This document shows positions 1 to 9,400 of a DNA stretch of 64,000 nucleotides, in pieces. A program made the translations under genes and the position numbers. This stretch comes from Shouchella rhizosphaerae (GTDB taxonomy: Bacteria; Bacillota; Bacilli; Bacillales; Bacillaceae_D). The stretch spans positions 124,001-188,000 of the forward strand of contig NZ_FRBS01000001.1 of NCBI RefSeq assembly GCF_900142675.1. Reading direction: 5' to 3'. Within the stretch, counting starts at the first letter, position 1. The number at the start of each line of letters is the position of its first letter. The notes below the pieces were generated by a model. It did no database searches and was not told where the DNA came from. It worked only from the letters and a program-made list of their open reading frames with translations.

Positions 1-314
1 AAGTAAATATATTAATAATGATTAAAGCAACTACGAATAAGTTCAGTTCTAATCATAATAAGTTTGTTTGCATTTAAAATTGCAAATATTTAATATTTAT
101 TTATGCTTTTAGTTATTCTAATTGCTATAACACTGTAGTAAATTTTAGGATAAATTAATGGAAGGGGTGGAATAAAGTGAACTATAGCAATGTGTTCCAA
201 ATTGAGCATACTTCGGCCATTTCCCGGTGACGGAGACTTTACTAGAAAACATCATGACTAGAATAAGAACATTTGACGCTAGAATGGGATTTTGCGGCAA
301 AATAGGAGGGCAGC
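1..314. other. AT-rich leader of the first cluster
   Basis: No gene could be supported in this stretch. It is very AT-rich up to about position 160, and the ribosome site of the first gene (AGGAGG at about 303-308) sits at its end. A promoter is expected here but no convincing -35/-10 pair was settled on. Confidence 0.4.
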
Positions 315-1304
315 ATGTATTCAAGCTACATCAAATCGATTGAATTTTTTGTTCCTTATAATAAAGTTCGAAACGATCCGGAAAGCAAACTAACTAAAAA
401 AATCGGTATCCATTCACGACATATTGCTGGAGAAGATGAACTTGCTTCAGATTTAGCTTGTGAAGCTGCCCGAAAACTGTTTGATTCAAATGTATGCAAA
501 CCTGAAGATATCGATTTTTTATTATTCTGTACACAGTCACCTGATCATTACTTGCCTACGACTGCTTGTTTAATTCAAGATCGAATGGGTTTGCCAACTT
601 CCTGCGGGGCTTTAGATATAAATCTTGGTTGTTCAGGTTTTGTGTATGGTTTATCGCTCGCAAAAGGATTGATTGAAACTGGAACAGCAAAAAACGTTCT
701 ATTGATTACTGCAGATACCTACAGTAAATTTATTCATCCAAAAGACTACTCGGTCACAGAATTATTTGGAGACGGTTCAGCTGCTACTTTAATAACTAGG
801 TGTGAGCGACCTCATTCTTCTGTAGGGCCTTTTGAATTCGGTACTGATGGAAGCGGCGGCAAGAATCTCATTGTTCCTGCTGGTGGAATGCGCGAACGAC
901 AAACAACTGACTCACTAATGGAACAGCAAGATGATAAAGGCAATATCCGTTCCAGAGTAAATTTGTATATGAATGGTTATAAAATATTTAAATTTGCGTC
1001 GAAAGAAGTAACGAGCTGTGTTAGAAAATTTCTTCAGCAGAACAACGAGACTATTACTGACTATGATTATTTTGTTTTTCATCAAGCTAATGAACATATG
1101 ATGAAGGCGCTACGGGAGAAATTAGAAATTCCCAAAGACAAGTTCTCCATTCAACTACGTGAGTACGGTAATACAGTCTCCTCTACTATCCCAATAGCCC
1201 TGTACCATGAATCAAGGGATAGGAAAATAAAACGAGGAGACAAGCTTATGTTAGTTGGTTTTGGGGTCGGATATTCATGGTCTGTTTGTTCTGTTATTTG
1301 GTAA
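315..1304 (+). CDS. 3-oxoacyl-ACP synthase III (KAS III/FabH-like)
   Basis: Condensing enzyme of the thiolase fold, 329 aa, the usual FabH length. The catalytic triad is visible: Cys106 in NLGCSGF, His256 in FHQANEH and Asn286 in EYGNTVSS. Such enzymes condense an acyl-CoA with malonyl-ACP. The ATG follows a strong AGGAGG. It heads a cluster with a methyltransferase, acetoacetate decarboxylase and a Baeyer-Villiger monooxygenase and not with fatty-acid genes, so I infer a role in a specialised product rather than housekeeping FabH. The gene is more AT-rich than most of the window, suggesting transfer. The substrate is unknown. Confidence 0.85.
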   Translation: MYSSYIKSIEFFVPYNKVRNDPESKLTKKIGIHSRHIAGEDELASDLACEAARKLFDSNVCKPEDIDFLLFCTQSPDHYLPTTACLIQDRMGLPTSCGALDINLGCSGFVYGLSLAKGLIETGTAKNVLLITADTYSKFIHPKDYSVTELFGDGSAATLITRCERPHSSVGPFEFGTDGSGGKNLIVPAGGMRERQTTDSLMEQQDDKGNIRSRVNLYMNGYKIFKFASKEVTSCVRKFLQQNNETITDYDYFVFHQANEHMMKALREKLEIPKDKFSIQLREYGNTVSSTIPIALYHESRDRKIKRGDKLMLVGFGVGYSWSVCSVIW

Positions 1305-1533
1305 ATCGTATCCGAATCTAAAAAAGAAAACTTCTGGATGGGTTCGAGGCGTTTGAAAACTTACAAACTAAACGATTTACAAACCTTTAATCTGTAAAAT
1401 GCCCGTCTGTTTTAACCGAATATTAGTATTTTTGAAATTGTTTTTGTTTAACTTTGTACTTTAAGGAGCTGGTAAACCGTTTATAGATAAACCGTGGATC
1501 TGTAGCAAAGTTCTTAAGAGGAGGAAAACGTAC

Positions 1534-2478
1534 ATGGAAACCAATTTTATTCGAAATTTACTTAATAATATTGAAACGAAAATTAATCAAGGTCAATACT
1601 CTGAGGCTTTTAGCACTCTTTATGATGAATTAAGAAACATACGTCACCATTCTTCCACAGAAGATTGGAAGCAATTTATCTCTCAATATCGTGAGCATCC
1701 AGTAAGTGCATTTTTCTGGCAAGAGCCACTATCTCGTCGAGCATTTGAAAAACCCCGAGGCTATGCAGGTGATCCGATAATGCTGGACTTGCAGTATGAC
1801 TATGAAAAATTGGAATCGTCACCCTACGAGAATGAACAAGCAGAAATTTCCGATCTTCTTTATTACGACATAAACCGTATAGGTCATGCAAATCATGCTA
1901 ATCGAGAAAGAAGGCGGATACTTTCCAAAATGATTAATCAAACATCAGAACGTGTTGCGAATCCTTCTATTCTCTCAGTCGCTTGTGGCCATTTAAGGGA
2001 AACATCGGATTGTACTGCGGTGAAAAACAAAAGCATTGGAAAATTTGTCGCCATTGATCAAGACCGGGAAGCTCTTTCGGTTGCTGCAGAGGCGATAAAG
2101 GGTTTTGGAGAAACGATCCACGCTTCCGTGGTTGACATCATTAGAAACAAAGTGCCTCTTCCTACATTTGATTTTATATACTCTCTTGGTGTATATGATT
2201 ATCTTTCAGACAAACTGGCTAAAAGATTAACAAAGAGATTGTTTCAGCTCCTTAATCCAGGCGGGCGATTGTTAATCATTAACTACCATCCCGACTCTCC
2301 TACTATTGCCTATATGGAAGCTGTCATGGATTGGTGGCTCATTTATCGCGATGAGGATCAAATGCAAGCATTAGTAGAAGAACTCCCAAAAGAAACCATT
2401 AAAGGTATTGATATATTTGTTGAAAGTAACCAGACAATTAATTTTATGGAAATTGAAAAGCGACAAGGAGATAAATAA
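1534..2478 (+). CDS. SAM-dependent methyltransferase, PhcB-like
   Basis: A 314 aa class I methyltransferase. The SAM-binding region is ILSVACGH (about residues 146-153), followed by an acidic strand VAIDQD and a later FDFIYSLGVYDYL segment. The N-terminal half carries KPRGYAGDP (about residue 72), a motif I associate from memory with the PhcB family, which makes 3-hydroxy fatty acid methyl ester signals in Ralstonia. Start ATG follows GAGGAGG. The stop is 2 nt before the decarboxylase gene, so the two are probably co-translated. Methyl acceptor unknown; a fatty or beta-keto acid carboxylate would fit the neighbours (inference). Confidence 0.7.
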   Translation: METNFIRNLLNNIETKINQGQYSEAFSTLYDELRNIRHHSSTEDWKQFISQYREHPVSAFFWQEPLSRRAFEKPRGYAGDPIMLDLQYDYEKLESSPYENEQAEISDLLYYDINRIGHANHANRERRRILSKMINQTSERVANPSILSVACGHLRETSDCTAVKNKSIGKFVAIDQDREALSVAAEAIKGFGETIHASVVDIIRNKVPLPTFDFIYSLGVYDYLSDKLAKRLTKRLFQLLNPGGRLLIINYHPDSPTIAYMEAVMDWWLIYRDEDQMQALVEELPKETIKGIDIFVESNQTINFMEIEKRQGDK

Positions 2479-2480
2479 TA

Positions 2481-3221
2481 ATGAAGAAAAATGAAATACG
2501 CAAGCAAATGACGACTCCGTTGGGGGCTCCTGCATATCCTTCTGGCCCTTTTTATTTTCGTAATCGCGAGTATCTGAACATTCTGTATCGTACCGATATG
2601 GAAGCGCTAAGACGTATCGTTCCCGAGCCGCTTGAAATTGATGAGCCTCTGGTCAAATTTGAAATCATGTATATGCCGGATGTTACTGGTTTGGGGGCCT
2701 ACACAGAATCCGGCCAAGTGATACCGGTATCCTTCAACGGCGAGAAGGGCGATTATCTACATGCTATGTATGTGGACAATCATCCTGCGATTGCGGGTGG
2801 ACGTGAGGCAAGTGCATACCCGAAAAAACTTGGCTCGCCAAGATTGTACATTGATTCGGACACATTAGTTGGTACTTTGGACTATGGGTCGTTACGCGTG
2901 GCCACGGCTACAATGGGTTATAAACATCAACCTCTCGACTTAGAGCTCGCTCGTCAAGAGCTTACAAAACCAACATACATGCTGAAAATTGTGCCGGACT
3001 TTGACGGTAGTCAGCAGGTATGCCGACTGTTGCGCACACAGACCAAGGATTTGACCATTCATGGCGCTTGGACTGCACCGGCCCGGTTGCAATTGTTTGC
3101 CCATGCACTGGCTCCTATGGCGGATCTTCCCGTGCTTGAGGTTATTTCCGCTTCACACATCGTGACTGATTTGACGTTATCTAAACCGGACGTTGTTTAT
3201 GACTACTTAAAAGAGCAGTGA
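2481..3221 (+). CDS. adc: acetoacetate decarboxylase
   Basis: A 246 aa protein, the length of clostridial Adc. The Schiff-base lysine is Lys115 with Lys116 next to it in SAYPKKLGSP, exactly the known catalytic pair; the downstream stretch DTLVGTLDYG and ATATMGYKH is also typical. The enzyme decarboxylates beta-keto acids to ketones and CO2. It is tightly coupled to the methyltransferase gene and followed by an oxidoreductase remnant and a Baeyer-Villiger monooxygenase that could take a ketone product onward. No CoA-transferase gene is adjacent, unlike solventogenic clostridia, so the substrate may come from the KAS III enzyme (inference). Confidence 0.93.
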   Translation: MKKNEIRKQMTTPLGAPAYPSGPFYFRNREYLNILYRTDMEALRRIVPEPLEIDEPLVKFEIMYMPDVTGLGAYTESGQVIPVSFNGEKGDYLHAMYVDNHPAIAGGREASAYPKKLGSPRLYIDSDTLVGTLDYGSLRVATATMGYKHQPLDLELARQELTKPTYMLKIVPDFDGSQQVCRLLRTQTKDLTIHGAWTAPARLQLFAHALAPMADLPVLEVISASHIVTDLTLSKPDVVYDYLKEQ

Positions 3222-3232
3222 GAAGGGCATAA

Positions 3233-3608
3233 ATGCAACGTGAGGATTCCACATTACTTAACTTGACATGTGATGTGGAACAACCATTGTTTAATAGGGG
3301 GCGCGATGCGATGAAACGTGGTGTGGTCAAAACCGACTTTTTCGGAAGATCGATCGAGGTGTTGTCCGATGATTCGTTGACAGATTATCAAGAATACTTT
3401 AAATCGACCCAGATGGCAGGAAACAACCATAAATTCTGACAGCATATCTTCCCCAGAATTGGTTGCGGAAGCCATCTGTCAGGCAGCAACGGACGGAACT
3501 AACCAGTTCAGGTATGTTGTTGGTAAAGATGCAAAAGCACTTTTGAAGCTTCGTAGAGAGTTGGGCGAAGAAGCGTTTCTTGAACATATGGCCCAAACAT
3601 TATCCTGA
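3233..3608 (+). pseudogene. short-chain dehydrogenase remnant, N-truncated and frameshifted
   Basis: Two pieces in different frames read as the C-terminal third of a classical short-chain dehydrogenase. The first (3233-3436) contains GVVKTDFFGRS, the usual post-active-site segment. The second, in frame with 3438 and ending at TGA 3606-3608, reads SSPELVAEAI then DGTNQFRYVVGKDAK, the usual family C-terminus. The shift lies near 3405-3437. The Rossmann glycine motif and Ser-Tyr-Lys active site are absent, so the enzyme cannot be functional. It lies between adc and the monooxygenase, in line with having once been a ketoreductase of this cluster. Confidence 0.75.
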
Positions 3609-3679
3609 AATTCATAGTAACCAACAATAACTTGTTGAGGGGATGAATTTTTGCAGCCTACTTTTAGGAGGAATGGGGA

Positions 3680-5338
3680 TTGAGTAGCCATACAATGTCA
3701 TCAACTAAACAAGCAAATCGAGGCACTAACTTTGATGCAATTGTTGCAGGTGCAGGTTTTTCGGGTTTGTATATGCTTCATCGTTTACGTGAAGCTGGTT
3801 TATCCGTTCGGGTTTTTGAAGCTGGTGACGATATCGGGGGCACGTGGTACTGGAATCGTTATCCCGGAGTACGTTGCGACATCGAAAGCATCTATTATAA
3901 CTATACGTTTTCCGAAGAATTGCTTCATGAGTGGACGTGGTCATCGAGGTATGCAGATCAGCCGGAAATCTTACGTTATATCAACTATGTGGCCGATAAG
4001 TTCGATCTGCGCTGTGATATCGAATTAGGGACAAAGATTATCGCAGCCCATTATGATAATCAAACCCATAGATGGAATATCCAAACTAGCAATGGCATGC
4101 AGGCGTCGGCAAAATACTTCATCACAGCGGTAGGCTGTTTATCTGTACCCAACATGCCGAAATTCAAGGGCATAGATACCTTTCAAGGCGAGATGTACCA
4201 CACTGGACGTTGGCCCCATGAGAAGGTAAGCTTTGCAGGTAAGCGGGTCGGCGTGATTGGGACAAGTTCGACCGGCAGCCAGTGTATCCCGATTATTGCT
4301 CAAGAGGCGAAGCATCTTACTATTTTTCAACGTACGCCACAGTATAGCGCCCCAGCAAAAAATCATCCTTACAATCGGGAGTTCATGCGGAAAACCGTTG
4401 AAAACTATGAAGAAATTAAGGAACGGATGCGTGACTCTATGCACGGTGTACCGTTCCACGCTCGTGATCAGTCTGCGCTGCAAGATTCACCAGAAGTACG
4501 CGAACTTGTATATGAGGCAGCGTGGGAGGATGGCAGGCTCTTATCGATGTTGTACAGCTATAACGATTTGCTCGTTGAAGCAAAAGCGAATGAAACGATC
4601 ACCGATTTCTTCCGTTGCAAGATACGTCAAATTGTACGGGATCCTGAAGTAGCAACGAAACTGATGCCGTCGTTCTATTACGCAACGAAACGACCGGTTA
4701 TAGACAACAATTACTTTGAAACCTTTAACCGTGACAATGTCTCTTTGGTTGATGTCAGGTCAGCCCCGATTGAAGAGATTACCTCAACGGGGACAGTGGA
4801 AGCAATGTATGATCTAGACATGATTGTATGTGCAACTGGATTTGATGCCATGACAGGGCCCTTATTTAAAATGGATATCCGCGGTAAGTCTGGAATTTCG
4901 TTGAAGGAAAAATGGGAAGAGGGAGCAAGGTTAAGGACATACCTTGGAATCGCAGTCGCTGATTTTCCTAATCTTTTTATGATTACAGGCCCTCAGAGTC
5001 CTTCTGTGATAGGCAATATGTTGGTTTCCATTGAGCAGCACGTTGAATGGATTTCCGACTGTATTGAATATCTTCGCAGTAACGAGATTGAAGCCTTGGA
5101 AGCAACGGTGGAAGCGGAAGAAGGGTGGAGCAAGCATTTCCAGGAAATTGCTAATTCTACGTTGGTTACTAAGACGAACTCCTGGTACATGGGGACGAAC
5201 ATTGTAGGTAAGCCAAGAGGGTTCTTAGCTTATCTGGGAGGGGTCGGCAATTACCGTCAAATCTGTGATCGAATTGCAGCCAAAGACTATGAGGGATTTT
5301 CAGTGATTTCTACTAATGAAGAAAAAATTTACAATTAA
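3680..5338 (+). CDS. FAD/NADPH Baeyer-Villiger monooxygenase
   Basis: A 552 aa class B flavoprotein. It has an N-terminal FAD motif GAGFSG (about residues 21-26), the Baeyer-Villiger fingerprint FxGxxxHxxxWP at residues 168-179 (FQGEMYHTGRWP) and a second Rossmann motif GTSSTG for NADPH. Length fits cyclohexanone or phenylacetone monooxygenases. They insert oxygen next to a ketone to give an ester or lactone. I chose the TTG at 3680 because AGGAGG lies 7 nt upstream; an ATG at 3695 is the alternative. Placed after acetoacetate decarboxylase, a methyl ketone is a reasonable guess for the substrate. Confidence 0.88.
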   Translation: MSSHTMSSTKQANRGTNFDAIVAGAGFSGLYMLHRLREAGLSVRVFEAGDDIGGTWYWNRYPGVRCDIESIYYNYTFSEELLHEWTWSSRYADQPEILRYINYVADKFDLRCDIELGTKIIAAHYDNQTHRWNIQTSNGMQASAKYFITAVGCLSVPNMPKFKGIDTFQGEMYHTGRWPHEKVSFAGKRVGVIGTSSTGSQCIPIIAQEAKHLTIFQRTPQYSAPAKNHPYNREFMRKTVENYEEIKERMRDSMHGVPFHARDQSALQDSPEVRELVYEAAWEDGRLLSMLYSYNDLLVEAKANETITDFFRCKIRQIVRDPEVATKLMPSFYYATKRPVIDNNYFETFNRDNVSLVDVRSAPIEEITSTGTVEAMYDLDMIVCATGFDAMTGPLFKMDIRGKSGISLKEKWEEGARLRTYLGIAVADFPNLFMITGPQSPSVIGNMLVSIEQHVEWISDCIEYLRSNEIEALEATVEAEEGWSKHFQEIANSTLVTKTNSWYMGTNIVGKPRGFLAYLGGVGNYRQICDRIAAKDYEGFSVISTNEEKIYN

Positions 5339-5348
5339 AGCTCCTCTT

Positions 5349-5374
5349 AAAGATCGTCAGAAGACGATCTTTTC
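5349..5374 (+). terminator. intrinsic terminator after the monooxygenase
   Basis: A 10-bp perfect stem (AAAGATCGTC with GACGATCTTT) closes a 4-nt loop, 10 nt after the monooxygenase stop, and ends in Ts. It marks the end of the cluster. Confidence 0.8.
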
Positions 5375-5653
5375 CAATTTTAAACACATTATTGTACCGA
5401 TCATTGCCTAAACAAAGACTAGAGGCGAATCAAGATGGCATGGACCATTGTAGTACCTATCATTTTTAAGGTTTATAAAGAATATCTTTGGACAAAATAC
5501 ACTTTATGTTTATACATTGCATGGAAAAAGAACAGAAGTGGCGTCCAGAATTTAGAAATAGCTTACATATATTGCTGTTCCGCCCGTCTTCCCAGGGCAA
5601 AATATACAAAAGGTCAAAATTTGCCCTTAATCACGTAAAATAATAGCGTTGAT

Positions 5654-5667
5654 TGTAAGCGCCATCT
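5654..5667 (+). promoter_or_regulatory. possible catabolite-responsive (cre) site upstream of the PTS gene
   Basis: TGTAAGCGCCATCT matches the CcpA box consensus TGWAANCGNTNWCA at all but two positions and lies 52 nt before the PTS start codon. The rest of the 5375-5718 gap holds no gene I can support. A site in this position would couple the sugar operon to carbon catabolite repression. Confidence 0.4.
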
Positions 5668-5718
5668 TGATATGCTTAGAAGCAGGAAGCTACTTAATTA
5701 GTTGAAAGGAAGAGACAG

Positions 5719-7125
5719 ATGGGGCCTGAAAAGGAATATAAAAAAATTGCCCAGGATGTAATTAAAGGGCTTGGTGGAAAAGAAAATATCATATCGATGG
5801 CACACTGTGCCACACGACTTAGACTGATTGTCAAGGATCGGGATATCATTGATGATGAATTTATTGAGAACGTGGACAAGGCTAAAGGGGTCTTTTTTAC
5901 TTCTGGGCAATATCAAATCATTTTTGGAACCGGTACCGTCAATCGAGTATATGAGGCCATGATCGGAGAGGACGTCTCTTCTACTTCCAAAGCGGAATTG
6001 AAAGAGAAGGCTTCTGAGCAAGATGATCATTTCTTTAAACGAATGATCCGGGTGTTCGGGGACGTATTCGTACCGATTATCCCAGCGTTGGTTGCTACGG
6101 GCTTATTCATGGGTGTCAGAGGCCTTATTACGCAGCCTGCCATCCTCGCGTGGTTTGGACTTACTCCAGACAGCATTTCCGACAATTTCTTAGTGTTCAC
6201 GCAAATTTTGACAGACACTGCTTTTGGTTTCTTGCCCGTGCTCGTATGTTGGTCAACTTTTCGGGTGTTTGGCGGTTCACCGCTGCTTGGGATTGTGCTC
6301 GGCTTGATGCTCGTCAGCCCTTCCCTGCCAACGTCCTGGGATGTCGCCCAGAATGTTCAGGAACCGCTAATGTTCCTTGGATTTATTAAAGTAGCCGGTT
6401 ATCAGGGCTCGGTGTTGCCTGCGTTTATTATCGGTATAGTTGGTGCGTTGCTAGAGAAAAGAATCCGCAAACTCGTTCCCGCTGCGTTGGATTTAATTTT
6501 GACGCCATTTTTAACATTGCTGATCGCTCTAATGCTAGGACTGTTTGTGCTCGGTCCTGTGTTCCATGAAGTAGAGATTTTAATCTTGACAGCAGTTACA
6601 TGGATTCTGCAGTTGCCGTTCGGAATTGGCGGCTTCATCTATGGTGGCATTAATCAATTTATCGTTGTGACGGGGCTTCATCATGCCTTAAACTTGATCG
6701 AAATTCAAATGTTAAGTGACACTGGCTGGAATATGGTCAATGCAATCAGCTCTGGTTCGATCGCTGCACAAGCGGGAGCCGCGTTGGCTGTTGGCTTGAA
6801 GGCGAAAAGCCTCAAGACGAAGTCGATTGCTTACCCTTCTTCCTTGTCTGCTTTGCTCGGCATTACGGAGCCAGCTATTTTCGGTGTGAATATCCGTTAT
6901 GGCAAGCCGTTCCTGATGGGCTTGATCGGTGGCGCCGTTGCTGGATTCTTTGCCCGGATCCTCGATGTTCAGGCAACAGGCATGTCGATTACAGTCATTC
7001 CAGGTATGTTGCTGTACTTAAACGCGCAAATCATTCCGTACATTGCAGTCTGCGTGATTGGATTTGGGATAGCGTTTGCCCTTACATGGATGTTTGGCTT
7101 TAAAGAGAAAACAAATCTGAAATAA
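5719..7125 (+). CDS. PTS transporter IIBC, glucose superfamily (sucrose-type)
   Basis: A 468 aa membrane protein. The IIB domain comes first with its phosphorylated Cys30 in MAHCATRLR, then a IIC domain of about ten hydrophobic segments from residue 105 on. There is no IIA domain, so phosphate must come from a IIA elsewhere, as is usual for SacP/ScrA types. It is followed 19 nt later by a GH3 glycosidase and then a GH32 fructosidase, pointing to uptake of a fructose-containing sugar such as sucrose as its 6-phosphate. A glucosyl-fructoside other than sucrose is possible given the GH3 partner. The start ATG follows AAAGGAAG. Confidence 0.85.
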   Translation: MGPEKEYKKIAQDVIKGLGGKENIISMAHCATRLRLIVKDRDIIDDEFIENVDKAKGVFFTSGQYQIIFGTGTVNRVYEAMIGEDVSSTSKAELKEKASEQDDHFFKRMIRVFGDVFVPIIPALVATGLFMGVRGLITQPAILAWFGLTPDSISDNFLVFTQILTDTAFGFLPVLVCWSTFRVFGGSPLLGIVLGLMLVSPSLPTSWDVAQNVQEPLMFLGFIKVAGYQGSVLPAFIIGIVGALLEKRIRKLVPAALDLILTPFLTLLIALMLGLFVLGPVFHEVEILILTAVTWILQLPFGIGGFIYGGINQFIVVTGLHHALNLIEIQMLSDTGWNMVNAISSGSIAAQAGAALAVGLKAKSLKTKSIAYPSSLSALLGITEPAIFGVNIRYGKPFLMGLIGGAVAGFFARILDVQATGMSITVIPGMLLYLNAQIIPYIAVCVIGFGIAFALTWMFGFKEKTNLK

Positions 7126-7144
7126 ACAAATTAGGGGGAGAACC

Positions 7145-9400
7145 ATGCAAAATAATCAGCTGCTTGAGAAATTGGGCAGTCTTACTGTTGAAGAGAAAAT
7201 CGGCCAGCTTGTACAGCTGACTGGTGATTTTTTTGAAGGAGATCTAGATACGGTTGTCACAGGACCGCTTAAAAAATTGGGGCTGCATCAAAATTATAAT
7301 GTATATAACACCGGTTCGATCCTCAACGTGACCGATCGCGAAAAAATTATTCAGCTGCAAACCGATTATCTGGAAAAATCCAATCATAAAATCCCACTGC
7401 TGTTCATGGCGGATATTATCTACGGCTATCGGACGATCTTTCCGATTCCCCTCGCCCAAACGTGTAGTTGGAACTTTGAGTCTATTGAGTACGCGGCGTC
7501 GATTGCTGCCCGGGAATGTTACGAGGAAGGTGTACACGTAACATTTTCCCCTATGGTCGATATCGTCAGAGATCCTCGCTGGGGCCGGGTAATGGAGTCA
7601 TCTGGTGAGGACACGCTGTTGGCTAAGAAGTATGCAGAAAGCATGGTACACGGCATCCAAGGCCGACAAGGGGAAAACAGCATTCCTGCCGACAAAATTG
7701 CTGCTTGTGTCAAACACTTTGCCGCCTATGGCGCACCTGTAGCCGGCCGGGAGTATAACGCCGTAGATATGTCGGAGCATATGCTTAGGGAATATTATTT
7801 GCCTGGCTATCAGGCTGCAATCGATGCAGGAGTCAAGCTTGTCATGACTGCCTTTAATACGCTGAACGGCATCCCCGCCACAGGCAACAAATGGCTGAAC
7901 CGGGATTTGCTCAGGCAGGAAATGAAGTTTGACGGAGTGCTGATCTCAGACTACGCAGCTGTGGAAGAACTGATCATGCATGGTTACGCGGAAGATGAAG
8001 CAGCAGCCGCCAAGCTCGCTTTGGTGGCCGGTGTTGATATCGATATGAAGACAGCGGTTTACGCCAATCAGTTGGAGAACGTAATAAACGGCAATGAGGA
8101 ATTGCAGCAGCTTCTGGATGACGCTGTGTACCGCGTCTTAAAGCTGAAGAACGACTTAGGACTGTTTGAGGACCCATTCCGCGGTTTAAAGGAAAGCCGT
8201 CCGCTGCTGGCAACGCGCATCTTGTCAGACGAACATAAGACGGCCGCCCGGTCTTTGGCAGAGCAATCCCTTGTTCTCTTAAAGAATGAGCAAGAACTGC
8301 TGCCGTTGTCGAAACAGGCAAAGATCGCTTTGATTGGTCCGTACGCAGAGGAAACCTCTACCCTCGGCATGTGGGCCATTAAGGGGGATGAAAGGGATAC
8401 GGTGAATTTGAAAACAGGGCTGCTCAAGCACGTGGATCCTGAGCAAATTTCCGTATGCAGGGGTTCACACCTCCTGCCTGATTATGCCAGAGATGCGCTT
8501 GGCAAGTATGTAGACAAACTGCCTGTTGAAACGGTTGATGAGGATGTGTTACTCCAGGAAGCGGTTCGCAAGGCTAGCGAAGCTGATGTTGTTGTTCTCG
8601 CGTTGGGAGAAAGCATCTACCAAAGCGGAGAAGGCGGTTCCCGCACGAATCCTACATTGCCAGAGCCGCAACTGAAGTTGCTTCACGAAGTCAGTCAATT
8701 GAACAAAAAACTTGTTGTGATCGTGTACAGCGGCCGTCCGTTAATTTTAACCGAAGTAGCGGCCCAAGCTGATGCCCTCATCCAGGCCTGGTACCCGGGA
8801 ACAATGGGAGGGGAAGCGCTGGCCAATATCCTATACGGAACAGCCAATCCGTCAGGGAAGCTGGCGATGACATTTCCTCGCAGCGTTGGCCAAATTCCGG
8901 TTTATTACAACGAGCTTAAAACAGGAAGGCCAAACTTGCCTGAAAATGGTTTTTACCGTTTTGCCTCACGGTACATTGATGAAGCGAATGAACCGCTATA
9001 TCCGTTCGGGTACGGAAAATCCTACACGACGTTTGACTACAGCCTCCTGTCCGTCAGCCGCAAGGAAATGAGCGCCGATAAGCCAGTCGACATCGAGGTA
9101 TCCGTTACCAACACCGGAAAGTATGATGGGAAGGAAACGGTCCAGCTGTACATCCGCGACCAATTCGCCAGTGTAGCTAGGCCAATAAAAATGTTGGCCG
9201 ATTTCAAGCAGATTTTTTTGCGGAGCGGCGAAACGGGGACTGTCCAGTTTTCAATTTCTGAAGACATGCTTAAATTTTACGGAACCAGTATGAAGTTCGA
9301 GAGCGAGCCGGGGGATTTTGAGGTTTATATCGGCACAAGCTCACAAGAAACGCCGCTGACGTTCAACTTCGCTTTACGGGCGGGGGAACATGATGAGTAA
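7145..9400 (+). CDS. glycoside hydrolase family 3, BglX-like
   Basis: A 751 aa three-domain GH3 enzyme: TIM barrel (about 1-350), alpha/beta sandwich (about 370-590) and a fibronectin III-like C-terminal domain (about 650-740). The nucleophile is most likely Asp269 in LISDYAAV. No signal peptide is seen, so it acts in the cytoplasm. Members hydrolyse beta-glucosides or beta-xylosides. It overlaps the start of the GH32 gene by 11 nt, so translation is coupled. The pairing of GH3 and GH32 behind one PTS permease is unusual for a plain sucrose operon. ATG follows AGGGGGAG. Confidence 0.88.
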   Translation: MQNNQLLEKLGSLTVEEKIGQLVQLTGDFFEGDLDTVVTGPLKKLGLHQNYNVYNTGSILNVTDREKIIQLQTDYLEKSNHKIPLLFMADIIYGYRTIFPIPLAQTCSWNFESIEYAASIAARECYEEGVHVTFSPMVDIVRDPRWGRVMESSGEDTLLAKKYAESMVHGIQGRQGENSIPADKIAACVKHFAAYGAPVAGREYNAVDMSEHMLREYYLPGYQAAIDAGVKLVMTAFNTLNGIPATGNKWLNRDLLRQEMKFDGVLISDYAAVEELIMHGYAEDEAAAAKLALVAGVDIDMKTAVYANQLENVINGNEELQQLLDDAVYRVLKLKNDLGLFEDPFRGLKESRPLLATRILSDEHKTAARSLAEQSLVLLKNEQELLPLSKQAKIALIGPYAEETSTLGMWAIKGDERDTVNLKTGLLKHVDPEQISVCRGSHLLPDYARDALGKYVDKLPVETVDEDVLLQEAVRKASEADVVVLALGESIYQSGEGGSRTNPTLPEPQLKLLHEVSQLNKKLVVIVYSGRPLILTEVAAQADALIQAWYPGTMGGEALANILYGTANPSGKLAMTFPRSVGQIPVYYNELKTGRPNLPENGFYRFASRYIDEANEPLYPFGYGKSYTTFDYSLLSVSRKEMSADKPVDIEVSVTNTGKYDGKETVQLYIRDQFASVARPIKMLADFKQIFLRSGETGTVQFSISEDMLKFYGTSMKFESEPGDFEVYIGTSSQETPLTFNFALRAGEHDE

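Noticed and set aside
5435-5638. 67-codon frame upstream of the PTS gene
   Set aside because: No ribosome site, no recognisable composition, and it runs through the likely promoter and cre region.
8068-8427. 119-codon minus-strand frame inside the GH3 gene
   Set aside because: It is a Ser-rich shadow of a gene with all GH3 domains and motifs on the plus strand.
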